Below, in pieces: positions 1-8,311 of a stretch of 44,035 bases of DNA. The stretch is taken from the NCBI RefSeq assembly GCF_025465275.1, contig NZ_JAODNK010000148.1, positions 1 to 44,035 on the forward strand, in the 5' to 3' direction. This stretch comes from Nocardia sp. (GTDB taxonomy: Bacteria > Actinomycetota > Actinomycetes > Mycobacteriales > Mycobacteriaceae). The number at the start of each line of letters is the position of its first letter. Position 1 is the first letter of the stretch. The position numbers and the translations under genes are program-made. The notes under the pieces were generated by a model. That model worked only from the letters and a program-made list of their open reading frames with translations, was not told where the DNA came from and made no database searches.

Positions 1-2
1 GC

Positions 3-584
3 ATCGAGGACGTCGAACGCGCCGCAGGAGTAGCCACTTTGGCGACCGGGGGCAGTGTCCCGGTCCAGGACGCAGTCAAGCTCGCGGCCCGCCGCTCCAA
101 GACGTTCGTCCTGGTGAAAAACAAGAATGGCATGCCGTTGCACATCGGGGAAGCCCGGTTGGCGAACCCGGCACAACGGTTGGCGTTGACCGCCACCGAA
201 CACGGGTGCACCCGCCCCGGCTGCACCGCCCCCGCCAGCATGTGCGCGGTGCATCACGTGACCGAGTTCAGCAAGGGCGGCAAAACCGACATCGAAAACC
301 TGACCTTGGCGTGCGATCACTGCCACGCCCTGGTCAACGACGGCCCCGGCGGGTGGACAACCATCAAACTCGGTCAGGATTCGGACTTCCCGGGCCGCAC
401 AGCGTGGATCGCCCCTGCCCTGATCGACCCGACCCGGACCCCACAGGTCAATCACCACCACCATCCAGGCGAAGTGGTGAGGATTGCCCCACCCTCCGTG
501 CGCACCTTCTGTAATCCGGTTCGCCCGCAACCACTTCGGGGCCAGGTCGCCCACCGGACCGCGCCGCCACCGACGCAACAATAG
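3..584 (+). CDS. DUF222/HNH endonuclease family protein (13E12-type), 3' part
   Basis: The frame is open from the left edge, so the start lies outside the window. The visible ~190 residues carry a classic HNH nuclease motif: C-x4-C (CTRPGC), then HH in AVHHV, then the N of IENL and C-x2-CH (CDHCH). This is the C-terminal zinc-binding HNH domain that follows the DUF222 domain in the 13E12 repeat family of Mycobacterium and Nocardia. That family is often multicopy and associated with repeats. The tail after the HNH domain is low-complexity and Pro/His-rich. Whether it is an active nuclease cannot be judged without the N-terminal domain. A hairpin follows 19 bp after the stop. Confidence 0.85.
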   Translation: MEDVERAAGVATLATGGSVPVQDAVKLAARRSKTFVLVKNKNGMPLHIGEARLANPAQRLALTATEHGCTRPGCTAPASMCAVHHVTEFSKGGKTDIENLTLACDHCHALVNDGPGGWTTIKLGQDSDFPGRTAWIAPALIDPTRTPQVNHHHHPGEVVRIAPPSVRTFCNPVRPQPLRGQVAHRTAPPPTQQ

Positions 585-602
585 GATTCCCCGCCCGGGT
601 GC

Positions 603-627
603 CACCGACAGGTTGATCCTGTCGGTG
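603..627 (+). terminator. Hairpin downstream of the HNH gene
   Basis: A perfect 10-bp stem (CACCGACAGG / CCTGTCGGTG) with a 5-nt loop starts 18 bp after the stop codon. No T-run follows, so it is a possible rather than a canonical intrinsic terminator. Confidence 0.5.
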
Positions 628-739
628 CTACAGGCCCTTGCCCGGCTGGGTTTTTCGGGTGTTGGTCTTTGGGTCCTTGTTCTTTTCGTTCTTCGTGTCC
701 GGGCGTCTTTCGTCTTTCTCGGTTTGTCTTTTCGTGTTG

Positions 740-1255
740 AGTCTCTGAAACCGGACCACAACCAGTCGACCGAGCTGGTACCGCAGGTTCTTCCCGTACT
801 GCGGGAGGTAAGCAGGGAGGTAAGCCGGGTACCCCTCCCGACGTCACCAGCACGGCCATCTCGAGCCCTGCTCGCACCCGGAAACCCAACACCCTCTTTC
901 GACGCAAGAAACCCAGGTGCACCGGCTTCTCTCGGCCTCGACTCCCCCCGAAACGGGCACCACATACCCCTTCTCCTTGACCGCACAGCCCGTGTCCGTG
1001 CGGCACAGACCTGATAACCGTTGTGCCGCGCAGAGACCCGCTGTGCCGTCCCCGGTAGCCGACGGTTTCTATGCCGAAACGGTCGGTGCACCTGGGTTTC
1101 TTGCATCCCGAGCGGTTTTGCGCCCCCGGGTGCGAGCAAAGCTCGAGATGGCCGTCACTGGCACGTTGAGAGGGGTACCCGATTTACGGCTGTCGGGAGC
1201 AGAACTGGCGGTTCCAGCTGAGTCGACCGGCTGGGGTTCCGTTGTCGAGAACAGG
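740..1255. repeat. Long imperfect inverted repeat (about 180-bp arms) in a gene-free region
   Basis: Positions 585-1649 hold no convincing gene. The left arm (about 740-924) reappears as reverse complement at about 1084-1255. The inner ends match perfectly over 20 bp (905-924 against 1084-1103), and further blocks match around GGGTGCGAGC, GCTCGAGATGGCCGT, GGGGTACCCG and GTCGAC. The arms are diverged and differ by small indels. Near the centre is a short hairpin (GCGGCACA 1000-1007 with TGTGCCGC 1022-1029). Open frames over the arms on opposite strands translate to similar peptides, as expected from the repeat itself. Confidence 0.8.
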
Positions 1256-1649
1256 AGACGAAAGAGGGAGAGCTGGAAATATGGTTCGAGTGGCCAGTTC
1301 TTGGAGCGAGCGATCAGTCGGTGGGCTGGGATTGGGATGTGGGCTATCGCTGGATCTTCGACGGCCGGGTGGGCTGCCCCGAGGGCGGAGATTGCCTCGT
1401 GACCGGGCGGGGGTGGGATCGGAGCTGGGTGAACGGGATTCGTGGCAGCGCTGGACGACCGATTAAACCCGTAGCCATGCGCTGTGTGGCCGCTTAGTAT
1501 CTGCGCGAGATCGTTGAGCGCTGTTTGGGGGGTCTGCCGCCTCTTGCGAGGTTTCGACCTGCGGCGGGGTACGGACAGGGTGGTGTCGGCACGGGGGCGG
1601 CGGGCGCGGGGAGTGCTCGATTCCGATTATGTGACAGGGGGTTTCGCTG

Positions 1650-4600
1650 GTGCGGTGGTTAGCATCGTCGATTGTGCGTGCAGACTCTTCCGGATTCGTC
1701 CGAGTTCAGCTGGTCGCTCTCATTTCGGGGGTGCTCGGTATTTTGCTGGCGGTGCTTACACCGCTCCTTCCGGTCAGGCAGGATCGGGCGAGCTTGGATT
1801 GGCCTCAGGGGCAGTCGGTTCAGCTGACTGCGGCGTTGGTGGATTATGTGCCGCTGACGTTGGATGCGAGTGTGCCGTGTACGGCGCTGCGGGATTTGCC
1901 GAGTGGCACTGTGTTGTCGACGGTTCCGGGGCAGGGGCCCGGGGCGAGTTCGAAGGGGCTGCTGGCTCGGATCGAGGACAAGGCGGGTTCGGGGCGGACC
2001 CTGTCTGTGCTGCTGCGTGATATCCCGCTGTTGACCGCCTCGCTCACTGACATCACCGGTGTGGAAGCCGCATCCGGCGGCGCGACTCCACCGGCGGCCG
2101 GGACGGCTCCGGCACCGGGTGGGGCTCCGCCTAATGGAATCGGCTCCGGCGCACCGTCCGGCGCGACCCCGCCCTCCGGCGCTCCGCTGCCGCCCGCGGG
2201 CGCTCCCTATCCCCCGCCAGGCGGAACCCCGCCTCCGGGCGCCACCCCGCCGCCCGGGACGACCCCTCCGCCGGGCATGACTCCACCTCCCGGCACGGCC
2301 CCACCCGCAGGGGTAGCACCACCGGCGGGCGCAACCCCGCCAGCAGGCGCAACCCCACCTGCAGGCGCAACCCCGCCAGCAGGCGCGAACCCACCTGCAG
2401 GCGCGACACCACCGACAGGCGGCACTCCATCCGCAGGCGCCACACCGCCATCCGGCGGCACACCTCCCGGCACCAGTGGCGACTCCGGTGCGAATGCCGC
2501 CCTCGGGAATGGCGCTGCGCCCGTGGCGAATCCGGTGAATGCACCGGCTCCGCTCTGCTCGGCGCTCACGGTGCATTCGACCGCCACGGCCACCACTGCG
2601 GAGCTGACCGGCCTGAACCATAAGGACGGCACGGCTTTCCGCAATACGGTTACCAAGGATGTGCGGCCGCAGGTTGTCGGGATTTATACCGATCTCGATC
2701 GCGCCCGGCTCGGGGATGCGAAGCTGCATGCCGATATCGACTCCCGCTTCTCCTCCAGCCCGAGCCTGCTGAAGCTCGTGGCGATCGGCGGGGCGGTGCT
2801 GTGCACTCTCATCGCGCTGGTCTGCCTGCACCTCCTCGATACTGCCGACGGCCGCCGTAAGCGCCGGTTCCTTCCGGCTCGCTGGTGGCGCTTCAGCATT
2901 GCCGATGCTGTCGTCATGGGCACCCTGCTGGTGTGGCATGTGATCGGCGCCAATACTTCCGATGACGGCTACATCCTCACCATGGCCCGAGTGTCCAAAC
3001 ATGCGGGCTATACAGCCAATTACTACCGCTGGTTCGGGGTCGCGGAGGCCCCGTTCGGCTGGCCCTACGAGGTGCTGGCGCAGATGACGCGGATCAGCGA
3101 CGCGAGTCTCTGGATGCGACTACCGTCGTTGCTGGCGGGGCTGTTGTGCTGGTTGGTGATCAGGCGGGAAGTGCTGCCACGCTTGGGTTCCCGTGTCCGC
3201 GCGAATTCCGTGGCGGTGTGGACGGCCGGACTGGTGTTCCTGGCCGTGTGGCTGCCGTACAACAACGGCCTGCGCCCCGAACCGCTGATCGCGCTGGGAG
3301 CGCTGCTGACCTGGTGCTCGATGGAACGCGCGATTGCCACCCGGCGACTGCTCCCCGCCGCCGTCGCGGTGCTCATCGCGGCATTCTCACTGGCAGCCGG
3401 CCCGAGCGGACTGATCTGCCTGGCCGCTCTGCTCGCCGGATCACGATCGATACTGCAAGCATTCATCACCCGCGCCCGCGCTGACTCCGACTCCTCGACG
3501 CGAATGCTCCTGCGCTACAGCGCTTTACTGGCACCGGTGCTGGCCGCGGGCACACTCGTCCTGGTTATGGTCTTCGCGGATCAGACCCTGGCCTCCGTAC
3601 TGGAAGCCACCCGTGTGCGCCAGCTCGTGGGCCCCAACTTCTCCTGGATCGATGAACCCACCCGCTGGGAGTCACTGCTCTCGCTGACTCCCGACGGCTC
3701 GCTGTCGCGGCGCTTCGGCATTCTCGGCATGCTGCTCTGCCTGGCCGTGTGCGTGCTGGTGGCCCGAGGCAAGGGCGGGCGGATCCCGAGCACCGCACGC
3801 GGTCCGGTGGCGCGGGTCCTCGTCATCGTGTTCATGTCACTGCTGCTGATGATGTTCACCCCCACCAAGTGGACCCACCATTTCGGTGTGTACGCGGGAC
3901 TGGCTGCCGCGCTGGCCGCGATAACAACAGTCGCAGTGAGCAGCAACGTAATTCGTGCCCGCTACACCCGCTCACTATTCGCCGCAGCCGTGCTGTTCCT
4001 ACTTGCTGTCACTTTCACCGGTTCGAACGGCTGGTGGTACGTCTCCGGCTACGGGGTGTCCTGGCCCGATCGCGCACCCCTGCTGGACGGTATGGGAGTC
4101 GCCACGCTCTTCCTCTGCCTGGCGGTACTGTGCGTCGCAGTGGCGGGTTGGCAGTACTACCGTGAGCCGTACGCACCGGCTACCACGACCTCCAGCGGTG
4201 CAACACATTTCAGTCGTCTCACCTTCCGCCCGCTGACCGTCGCCGCCGCCGCGCTGGTGCTGTTCGAGGTGGCCTCGATGGCCCACGCCGCCTACGACCA
4301 GTACCCCGGCTATTCGGTCGCGCTGTCGAATCTCCACACCCTGACGGGCCGCTCCTGCGCGATGGCCGATGACGTTCTGGTGGAGACGAATACCGCAGAC
4401 TCGCTACTGCATCCCTACACCGGCACGACCGCCGACAGCCTCGCCGCCGACAATGCCGGATTCACTGCCAACGGGCTGGGCGATCTCATCCCGGACGCGG
4501 GCGGTCCCGGCGGACCGCCCAGCGGCAGCGGCGGACCAGGCGGCAATAAGCCGGGTCCCCCGCCCGGCGGCGGTCCAGGTGGCCCCGGCGGTCCAGGTGG

Positions 4601-5462
4601 CCCCGGCGGCAATGCCCAGAAGGTGACCGGAATCAATGGCAGCACAACAGAATTACCATTCGGTCTGGACCCGGCACGCACACCCGTCCTGGGCAGTTAC
4701 ACCACCGGCGACAAGCAACCGGCCCACCTGACCACCCAGTGGTACCAGCTGGATCTGGCAACCGTACAAAAGGACTCCGCCTACCGCGTGCTGGTGCTGA
4801 CCGCGGCCGGTCAGATCACCTCGGTCGACGACAGCGGCCGAGCGGTCGACGGCCAGCAGCTGACAGTGGAGTTCGCGCACCGCGCCGACGACGGCACCGT
4901 GAAGCCCTTAGGCAAGCTGGTGCCGCCGAGTATCGGCGGCGCCCCGATGTGGCGGAACCTGCCGATCGCACTGGACCGAATTCCCGCGCAGACCAATGCG
5001 ATTCGCCTAATGGCCAAGGCCGACGACCCCACCGGGAAGCAGTGGCTGGCTGTCACCCCGCCCCGGCTCCCTCGCCTGGCCACGCTGAACTCCGTGGTGG
5101 GCAGTGCCGATCCGGTACTGGCGGATTTCCATGTGGGCCTGGCATTCCCGTGCCAGCACCCCTTCGATCACAAGGACGGCGTGGCGGAGGTGCCCGGCTG
5201 GCGCATTCTGCCCGACAAGCTCAATTCACAGGTCTCGGAGACCTGGCAGGGCGATACCGGCGGCGGCCCACTCGGCTGGATCGACCTGCTGTTGCAGCCC
5301 CGCACCGTCCCGGCCTATCTCGACCACAACTGGACTCGCGACTGGGGCGAACTGCAGCGCTATCAATTCGTCTCGAATGCCAGGGCGCCCCAGGCCGATA
5401 TCACGGTGCGGGTCGAAAACCGCTGGGGCTGGACGAATGACGCACCCATCAAGACCAACTAG
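1650..5462 (+). CDS. Arabinosyltransferase of the Emb family (EmbA/B/C-like)
   Basis: A membrane GT-C glycosyltransferase that would add arabinofuranose from decaprenyl-phosphoryl arabinose to arabinogalactan or lipoarabinomannan outside the membrane. At 1270 residues it is longer than typical mycobacterial Emb proteins (about 1,100). Visible in order: N-terminal membrane segment (~17-40), the motif ATLNWPQG-like SLDWPQG (48-54), a periplasmic domain, then about 12 hydrophobic segments. The GT-C acidic pair is in SDDGY (D438, D439), and the C-terminal half is a soluble carbohydrate-binding region. Two low-complexity inserts are unusual: Pro/Ala/Gly-rich ~139-285 and Gly/Pro-rich ~949-989. The GTG start has a G-rich Shine-Dalgarno (caggggg) 9 nt upstream. 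No second emb gene is in the window, so A/B/C cannot be assigned. Confidence 0.92.
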   Translation: MRWLASSIVRADSSGFVRVQLVALISGVLGILLAVLTPLLPVRQDRASLDWPQGQSVQLTAALVDYVPLTLDASVPCTALRDLPSGTVLSTVPGQGPGASSKGLLARIEDKAGSGRTLSVLLRDIPLLTASLTDITGVEAASGGATPPAAGTAPAPGGAPPNGIGSGAPSGATPPSGAPLPPAGAPYPPPGGTPPPGATPPPGTTPPPGMTPPPGTAPPAGVAPPAGATPPAGATPPAGATPPAGANPPAGATPPTGGTPSAGATPPSGGTPPGTSGDSGANAALGNGAAPVANPVNAPAPLCSALTVHSTATATTAELTGLNHKDGTAFRNTVTKDVRPQVVGIYTDLDRARLGDAKLHADIDSRFSSSPSLLKLVAIGGAVLCTLIALVCLHLLDTADGRRKRRFLPARWWRFSIADAVVMGTLLVWHVIGANTSDDGYILTMARVSKHAGYTANYYRWFGVAEAPFGWPYEVLAQMTRISDASLWMRLPSLLAGLLCWLVIRREVLPRLGSRVRANSVAVWTAGLVFLAVWLPYNNGLRPEPLIALGALLTWCSMERAIATRRLLPAAVAVLIAAFSLAAGPSGLICLAALLAGSRSILQAFITRARADSDSSTRMLLRYSALLAPVLAAGTLVLVMVFADQTLASVLEATRVRQLVGPNFSWIDEPTRWESLLSLTPDGSLSRRFGILGMLLCLAVCVLVARGKGGRIPSTARGPVARVLVIVFMSLLLMMFTPTKWTHHFGVYAGLAAALAAITTVAVSSNVIRARYTRSLFAAAVLFLLAVTFTGSNGWWYVSGYGVSWPDRAPLLDGMGVATLFLCLAVLCVAVAGWQYYREPYAPATTTSSGATHFSRLTFRPLTVAAAALVLFEVASMAHAAYDQYPGYSVALSNLHTLTGRSCAMADDVLVETNTADSLLHPYTGTTADSLAADNAGFTANGLGDLIPDAGGPGGPPSGSGGPGGNKPGPPPGGGPGGPGGPGGPGGNAQKVTGINGSTTELPFGLDPARTPVLGSYTTGDKQPAHLTTQWYQLDLATVQKDSAYRVLVLTAAGQITSVDDSGRAVDGQQLTVEFAHRADDGTVKPLGKLVPPSIGGAPMWRNLPIALDRIPAQTNAIRLMAKADDPTGKQWLAVTPPRLPRLATLNSVVGSADPVLADFHVGLAFPCQHPFDHKDGVAEVPGWRILPDKLNSQVSETWQGDTGGGPLGWIDLLLQPRTVPAYLDHNWTRDWGELQRYQFVSNARAPQADITVRVENRWGWTNDAPIKTN
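2331..2420 (+). repeat. 18-bp tandem repeat inside the emb gene
   Basis: Five units of 18 bp, each encoding A-x-P-P-x-G (mostly ATPPAG), lie head to tail. Units 1 and 3 are identical and units 2 and 4 nearly so, giving a 36-bp higher-order period. They lie inside a longer Pro/Gly/Ala-rich stretch (about 2065-2495) that keeps frame. Confidence 0.9.
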
Positions 5463-5493
5463 CTCTCTGACCTACTAGCTCGCCGACATGAAA

Positions 5494-5536
5494 CAGATCC
5501 GCCGCTGCCCGACTACCGGACAGCGGCGGATATCTG
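5494..5536. terminator. Bidirectional terminator between convergent emb and mycolyltransferase genes
   Basis: An 11-bp perfect stem (ATCCGCCGCTG / CAGCGGCGGAT) with a 13-nt loop, extendable by CAGAT/ATCTG with a small bulge. It lies between the stop codons of two convergent genes and could serve both. Confidence 0.75.
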
Positions 5537-5547
5537 TGCAGGACTGA

Positions 5548-6714
5548 CTACTTCGCGGGCGGAGCGCCACCAGCCGGCGGCTGGCCGCCACCCGGAGGCC
5601 CATCGGCCGGGGCCGCCGGTTGCGCACCGGGGGGCAGCGGCTTCCCGATGTGCTGCGCGATATCGGGCAGTAGGCGGTTGGCCACCTGCTCCCAGTTACC
5701 CCAGTTGTGCACGCCGATGCTCGGGAAGTCGTACGTCACATTGTCGTAGCCCAGCCCTTCCAGCCGCGACTGGAATGCCTTGGTATTGGCCAGCGCAATC
5801 CCTTCCAACGGCATGCCCTGGATGACCGCATCCGCCGAGGACAGGTCCTGCTGCGCCGGAATCGCACTACCGGAGGCGATGTAGAGCCGGGTGTTATTGG
5901 CGACCAGCAGCGGTGCGAACGACACCGCGTCCAGTCGATCCCACGCCGGGCTACCCGCCGCCGCCATGGCGTCGATGTTGTAGCCACCGGCGGCGATCAT
6001 CGCCAGGCGCAGCGCCTCGCGCATACCCGGCGCCGACGAGTGCAGGTAGCCGGAAAGCGAACCGGCATAGACGAACTGGTCAGCGTGGTAGGCAGCCAGT
6101 ACTACCGCAGCACTACCACCGCTGGACAGCCCGAACACACCATTGCGGCTGTCGCTGAAGCCCAGCCGATCCCGCAGCGCATGACGCAGATCCTGCGTGA
6201 GGAACGTTTCCCACTTGTAGGTATTCGTCTTACCCTGCGTCTCGTCCCAGCCGCCCACGGCCGATCCGGAGTCCCGGCCCGGCAGCGCCGACGCATCGGG
6301 ATTGACGCCGAAGAAGCTGCTCGGCTCGTTCCAGTCGGCATAAAAGCTGGATTCGCCGCCGACCGGCAGCACCACATTGATATTGAATTTGGCCAGTGCC
6401 GCCGGAATGCTGGTGTGCAGCTCCCAGCCGTTCAGATCGTTGTCTGCCCGCTCACCGTCCAGCAGGTAAACCACGCGGTCGGTATTGCCATCGGCCGCAC
6501 GGAAGATGCGGGATTTGATCGTCCCCATACCGGAGTCGACCATGAAGTCGAATCCGGACGGGTCGTACTCCGCCGATGCCGGACCAGCCACTGCCACCGA
6601 CGCCCCGAACGGCAGCAATACAGCCACAACGGCACCCGCCACAGTGCGTTCGAGCCACCCACCCCGGGATCTGTGGCGGCGCTCCTGCGCCCCTCGCACA
6701 GCCATGCCTCGCAT
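5548..6714 (-). CDS. Secreted mycolyltransferase / antigen 85-type esterase
   Basis: An alpha/beta-hydrolase of the antigen 85 family, which transfers mycolic acids onto trehalose or arabinogalactan in the outer envelope. From ATG 6714 the protein has 388 residues: a basic N-terminus, a hydrophobic signal segment (~24-43) and a likely cleavage after ASA (~46-48). The nucleophile elbow is GLSSG (S197) and the catalytic His is in GVHNW (H336), matching GLSMAG and GTHSW of Ag85. The C-terminus is a Pro/Gly-rich tail (~360-388). An AAGAAAGG sequence lies upstream of ATG 6714; an alternative ATG at 6705 is also possible. The longer upstream open frame has no signal peptide and is rejected. It sits next to the emb gene, which makes the arabinan that such enzymes mycolylate. 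Confidence 0.88.
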   Translation of the reverse strand: MRGMAVRGAQERRHRSRGGWLERTVAGAVVAVLLPFGASVAVAGPASAEYDPSGFDFMVDSGMGTIKSRIFRAADGNTDRVVYLLDGERADNDLNGWELHTSIPAALAKFNINVVLPVGGESSFYADWNEPSSFFGVNPDASALPGRDSGSAVGGWDETQGKTNTYKWETFLTQDLRHALRDRLGFSDSRNGVFGLSSGGSAAVVLAAYHADQFVYAGSLSGYLHSSAPGMREALRLAMIAAGGYNIDAMAAAGSPAWDRLDAVSFAPLLVANNTRLYIASGSAIPAQQDLSSADAVIQGMPLEGIALANTKAFQSRLEGLGYDNVTYDFPSIGVHNWGNWEQVANRLLPDIAQHIGKPLPPGAQPAAPADGPPGGGQPPAGGAPPAK

Positions 6715-6896
6715 ATTCTGTTTCGGCCTTTCTTGTAATGCAGCCGAACCGGCCGCGTCCCCACGATGCTCCACCGCCGCCCCGGGATGCCGGGGCCAGC
6801 GGTTTCGCCGTGCAGCATAACGCGCGCAACAGGGACCGGTCCCCTCGAATTGAGATGCGACGCAGCTAGTTCGACTCGCCACCACACCGACCCGTG

Positions 6897-8108
6897 TCAG
6901 GCCGACCACAGGTCAATGCTGTGGTCTTTCACCAACGCGCCGATGTGCGAGACCACCACATCGGCAGGTTGAGCGGCGAACCGGCGCCCGTCCCGCAGCC
7001 GCACCGCGACCTCCCCGCTCACCGCTTCGATCGGCCCGATGACTGCTTGATACGGCACCAGGCGCGCAGTGCGCACCCGTGCACCGAGACTTCCGGCATC
7101 GAGCAGCTGTGCACGCAGTCCGGCCGCGATGCAGCGCTCCAGAAACTCGACGGCAGCCGAACTCTCGCTCTCGGAGACCGGCAACACCGCCACCTGGACC
7201 GGGGCCAGCCAGGCCGGGAACGCGCCGCCATGCTGCTCTATCAAATGGGCCACGGCCCGCTCGACACTCCCGATGATGCTGCGGTGCACCATGACCGGCC
7301 GATGCTTGCCGCCGTCCGCGCCGACATAGTGCAGGTCGAACTGCGCGGGCTGATGGAAATCCACCTGCACGGTGGACAGGGTCGACTCCCGCCCGGCGCC
7401 GTCACGCACCTGCACATCGATTTTGGGGCCGTAGAACGCCGCTTCCCCCTCCACCGCCTCGTACTCCAGCCCGGACCCGTCGAGCACGGCGACGAGCAGC
7501 TCGCTCGCCTGCTCCCACATATCCTGTCCCACAACATATTTCCCCTCCGGCCCCGGCAGCGAAAGCCGGTACCGCGCCGCACTGATGCCCATCGCGCGAT
7601 ACGCCGAGCGGATCAGCTCCAGCGCGGCGGCAGCCTCCTCCGCCACCTGATCCAGGGTGCAGAAGATATGCGCGTCATTGAGTTGAATAGCGCGCACCCG
7701 GGTCAAACCGCCCAGCGCGCCGGACATTTCGGAGCGATACATGCCGCCCAGCTCCGCAATCCGCAGCGGCAGTTCACGATAGCTGTGCGACCGCGATCGA
7801 TAGATCAGCGCATGATGCGGACACAGGCCCGGCCGCAGCACCAACTGCTCCCCGCCGACCTCCATGGGCGGATACATATCGTCGCTGTAATGCTCCCAGT
7901 GCCCGGATATTTCGTACAGTACCCGCTTGCCGAGCACCGGCGAATACACATGCCGGTACCCGGCCCGCCGTTCCGCATCGCGGATGTACTCCTCCAGGGT
8001 GTGCCGCACGATCGCCCCATCGGGCAGCCAATACGGCAGTCCCGCCCCGATGAGCGGATCGGTGTCGAACAGGTCCAGTTCGCGGCCGAGTTTGCGGTGG
8101 TCGTGCAC
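6897..8108 (-). CDS. Threonyl-tRNA synthetase paralogue lacking TGS and editing domains
   Basis: A class II synthetase of 403 residues, against about 640-690 for bacterial ThrRS. Only the catalytic core (~1-300) and the anticodon-binding domain (~303-400) are present. Signature residues are intact: motif 2 Arg (R125 in YRSEMSGALGGL), zinc ligands C96 (CPHH), H147 (NDAHIF) and H275 (VHRS), Y226 in FYGPK, and motif 3 Arg R284 (GSVER). It should therefore be able to charge tRNA-Thr but not clear Ser-tRNA-Thr in cis. The GTG start is fixed by a strong AGGAGGAG 4 nt upstream. A Thr-rich leader ORF and terminator hairpin lie just upstream (8150-8254). Roles could be a stress-inducible back-up, drug-resistant ThrRS, or a specialised ligase; the main ThrRS must lie elsewhere. 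Confidence 0.9.
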   Translation of the reverse strand: MHDHRKLGRELDLFDTDPLIGAGLPYWLPDGAIVRHTLEEYIRDAERRAGYRHVYSPVLGKRVLYEISGHWEHYSDDMYPPMEVGGEQLVLRPGLCPHHALIYRSRSHSYRELPLRIAELGGMYRSEMSGALGGLTRVRAIQLNDAHIFCTLDQVAEEAAAALELIRSAYRAMGISAARYRLSLPGPEGKYVVGQDMWEQASELLVAVLDGSGLEYEAVEGEAAFYGPKIDVQVRDGAGRESTLSTVQVDFHQPAQFDLHYVGADGGKHRPVMVHRSIIGSVERAVAHLIEQHGGAFPAWLAPVQVAVLPVSESESSAAVEFLERCIAAGLRAQLLDAGSLGARVRTARLVPYQAVIGPIEAVSGEVAVRLRDGRRFAAQPADVVVSHIGALVKDHSIDLWSA

Positions 8109-8149
8109 GGTCTCCTCCTGAAAGGTGAAGGCGAGTGACCATACGAGAA

Positions 8150-8173
8150 AGCCCCGGGCACTCGCCCGGGGCT
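8150..8173 (-). terminator. Attenuator-type terminator upstream of the ThrRS paralogue
   Basis: A perfect 10-bp GC-rich stem (AGCCCCGGGC / GCCCGGGGCT) with a 4-nt loop. On the minus strand it is followed by TTCT, continuing CTTTCT from the stem end. It lies 17 nt after the stop of the Thr-rich leader ORF and about 40 nt before the synthetase start. That is the position expected of a transcription attenuator. It could also simply end the upstream gene at 8312-8737. Confidence 0.75.
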
Positions 8174-8190
8174 CGATGTCAGAACATGAA

Positions 8191-8241
8191 TCAGCGCGCC
8201 AGGACGTAGTCCGGCGTCGTAGTCGACTGTGCGCGCTGCAT
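8191..8241 (-). CDS. Putative Thr-rich leader peptide of the ThrRS paralogue
   Basis: A 16-residue ORF, MQRAQSTTTPDYVLAR, reads on the minus strand between the secreted-protein gene and the ThrRS paralogue. It holds three consecutive Thr codons (ACT ACG ACG, 8215-8223). The ATG lies 7 nt after a TACCGT -10 box, so it may be translated leaderless; an in-frame GTG at 8250 would give 19 residues. The start and stop regions pair perfectly over 8 bp (CAGCGCGC 8231-8238 with GCGCGCTG 8192-8199), enclosing the Thr codons. A terminator hairpin follows. This is the layout of a ribosome-stalling attenuator sensing Thr-tRNA supply. A full antiterminator pairing was not worked out by eye. Confidence 0.65.
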   Translation of the reverse strand: MQRAQSTTTPDYVLAR

Positions 8242-8248
8242 GCTCAGC

Positions 8249-8278
8249 ACGGTACCTCGCCCGCCCGGCGCCGAACAA
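8249..8278 (-). promoter_or_regulatory. Candidate promoter of the Thr leader transcript
   Basis: On the minus strand, TTGTTC (8278-8273) and TACCGT (8254-8249) are separated by 18 bp. The start site predicted 7 nt after the -10 box is the A of the leader ATG (8241). A 15-nt-loop hairpin (about 8260-8300, one mismatch in a 13-bp stem) overlaps the -35 and may also end the upstream gene. Confidence 0.45.
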
Positions 8279-8311
8279 CCGCAATACTTTTCGGCGCCCG
8301 GCGGGGCAGCG

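Noticed and set aside
484..1402. Open frames of 161-184 residues over the inverted repeat
   Set aside because: They occur on both strands, are similar only because the arms are repeats, and have no recognisable domain or ribosome binding site.
1659..3002. 447-residue minus-strand open frame opposite emb
   Set aside because: It is a mirror of the GC-rich emb coding strand, Arg/Gly-rich, with no fold-like pattern, and the plus-strand protein is clearly a known family.
5707..6738. 343-residue plus-strand frame opposite the mycolyltransferase
   Set aside because: Shadow of the GC-rich coding strand; the minus-strand protein has the full catalytic motifs and a signal peptide.
8174..8311. T-box riboswitch upstream of the ThrRS paralogue
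   Set aside because: A GAGGTACCG stretch resembles part of the T-box sequence, but there is no stem I with specifier loop, it lies about 80 nt before the terminator, and the region encodes the Thr leader ORF instead.
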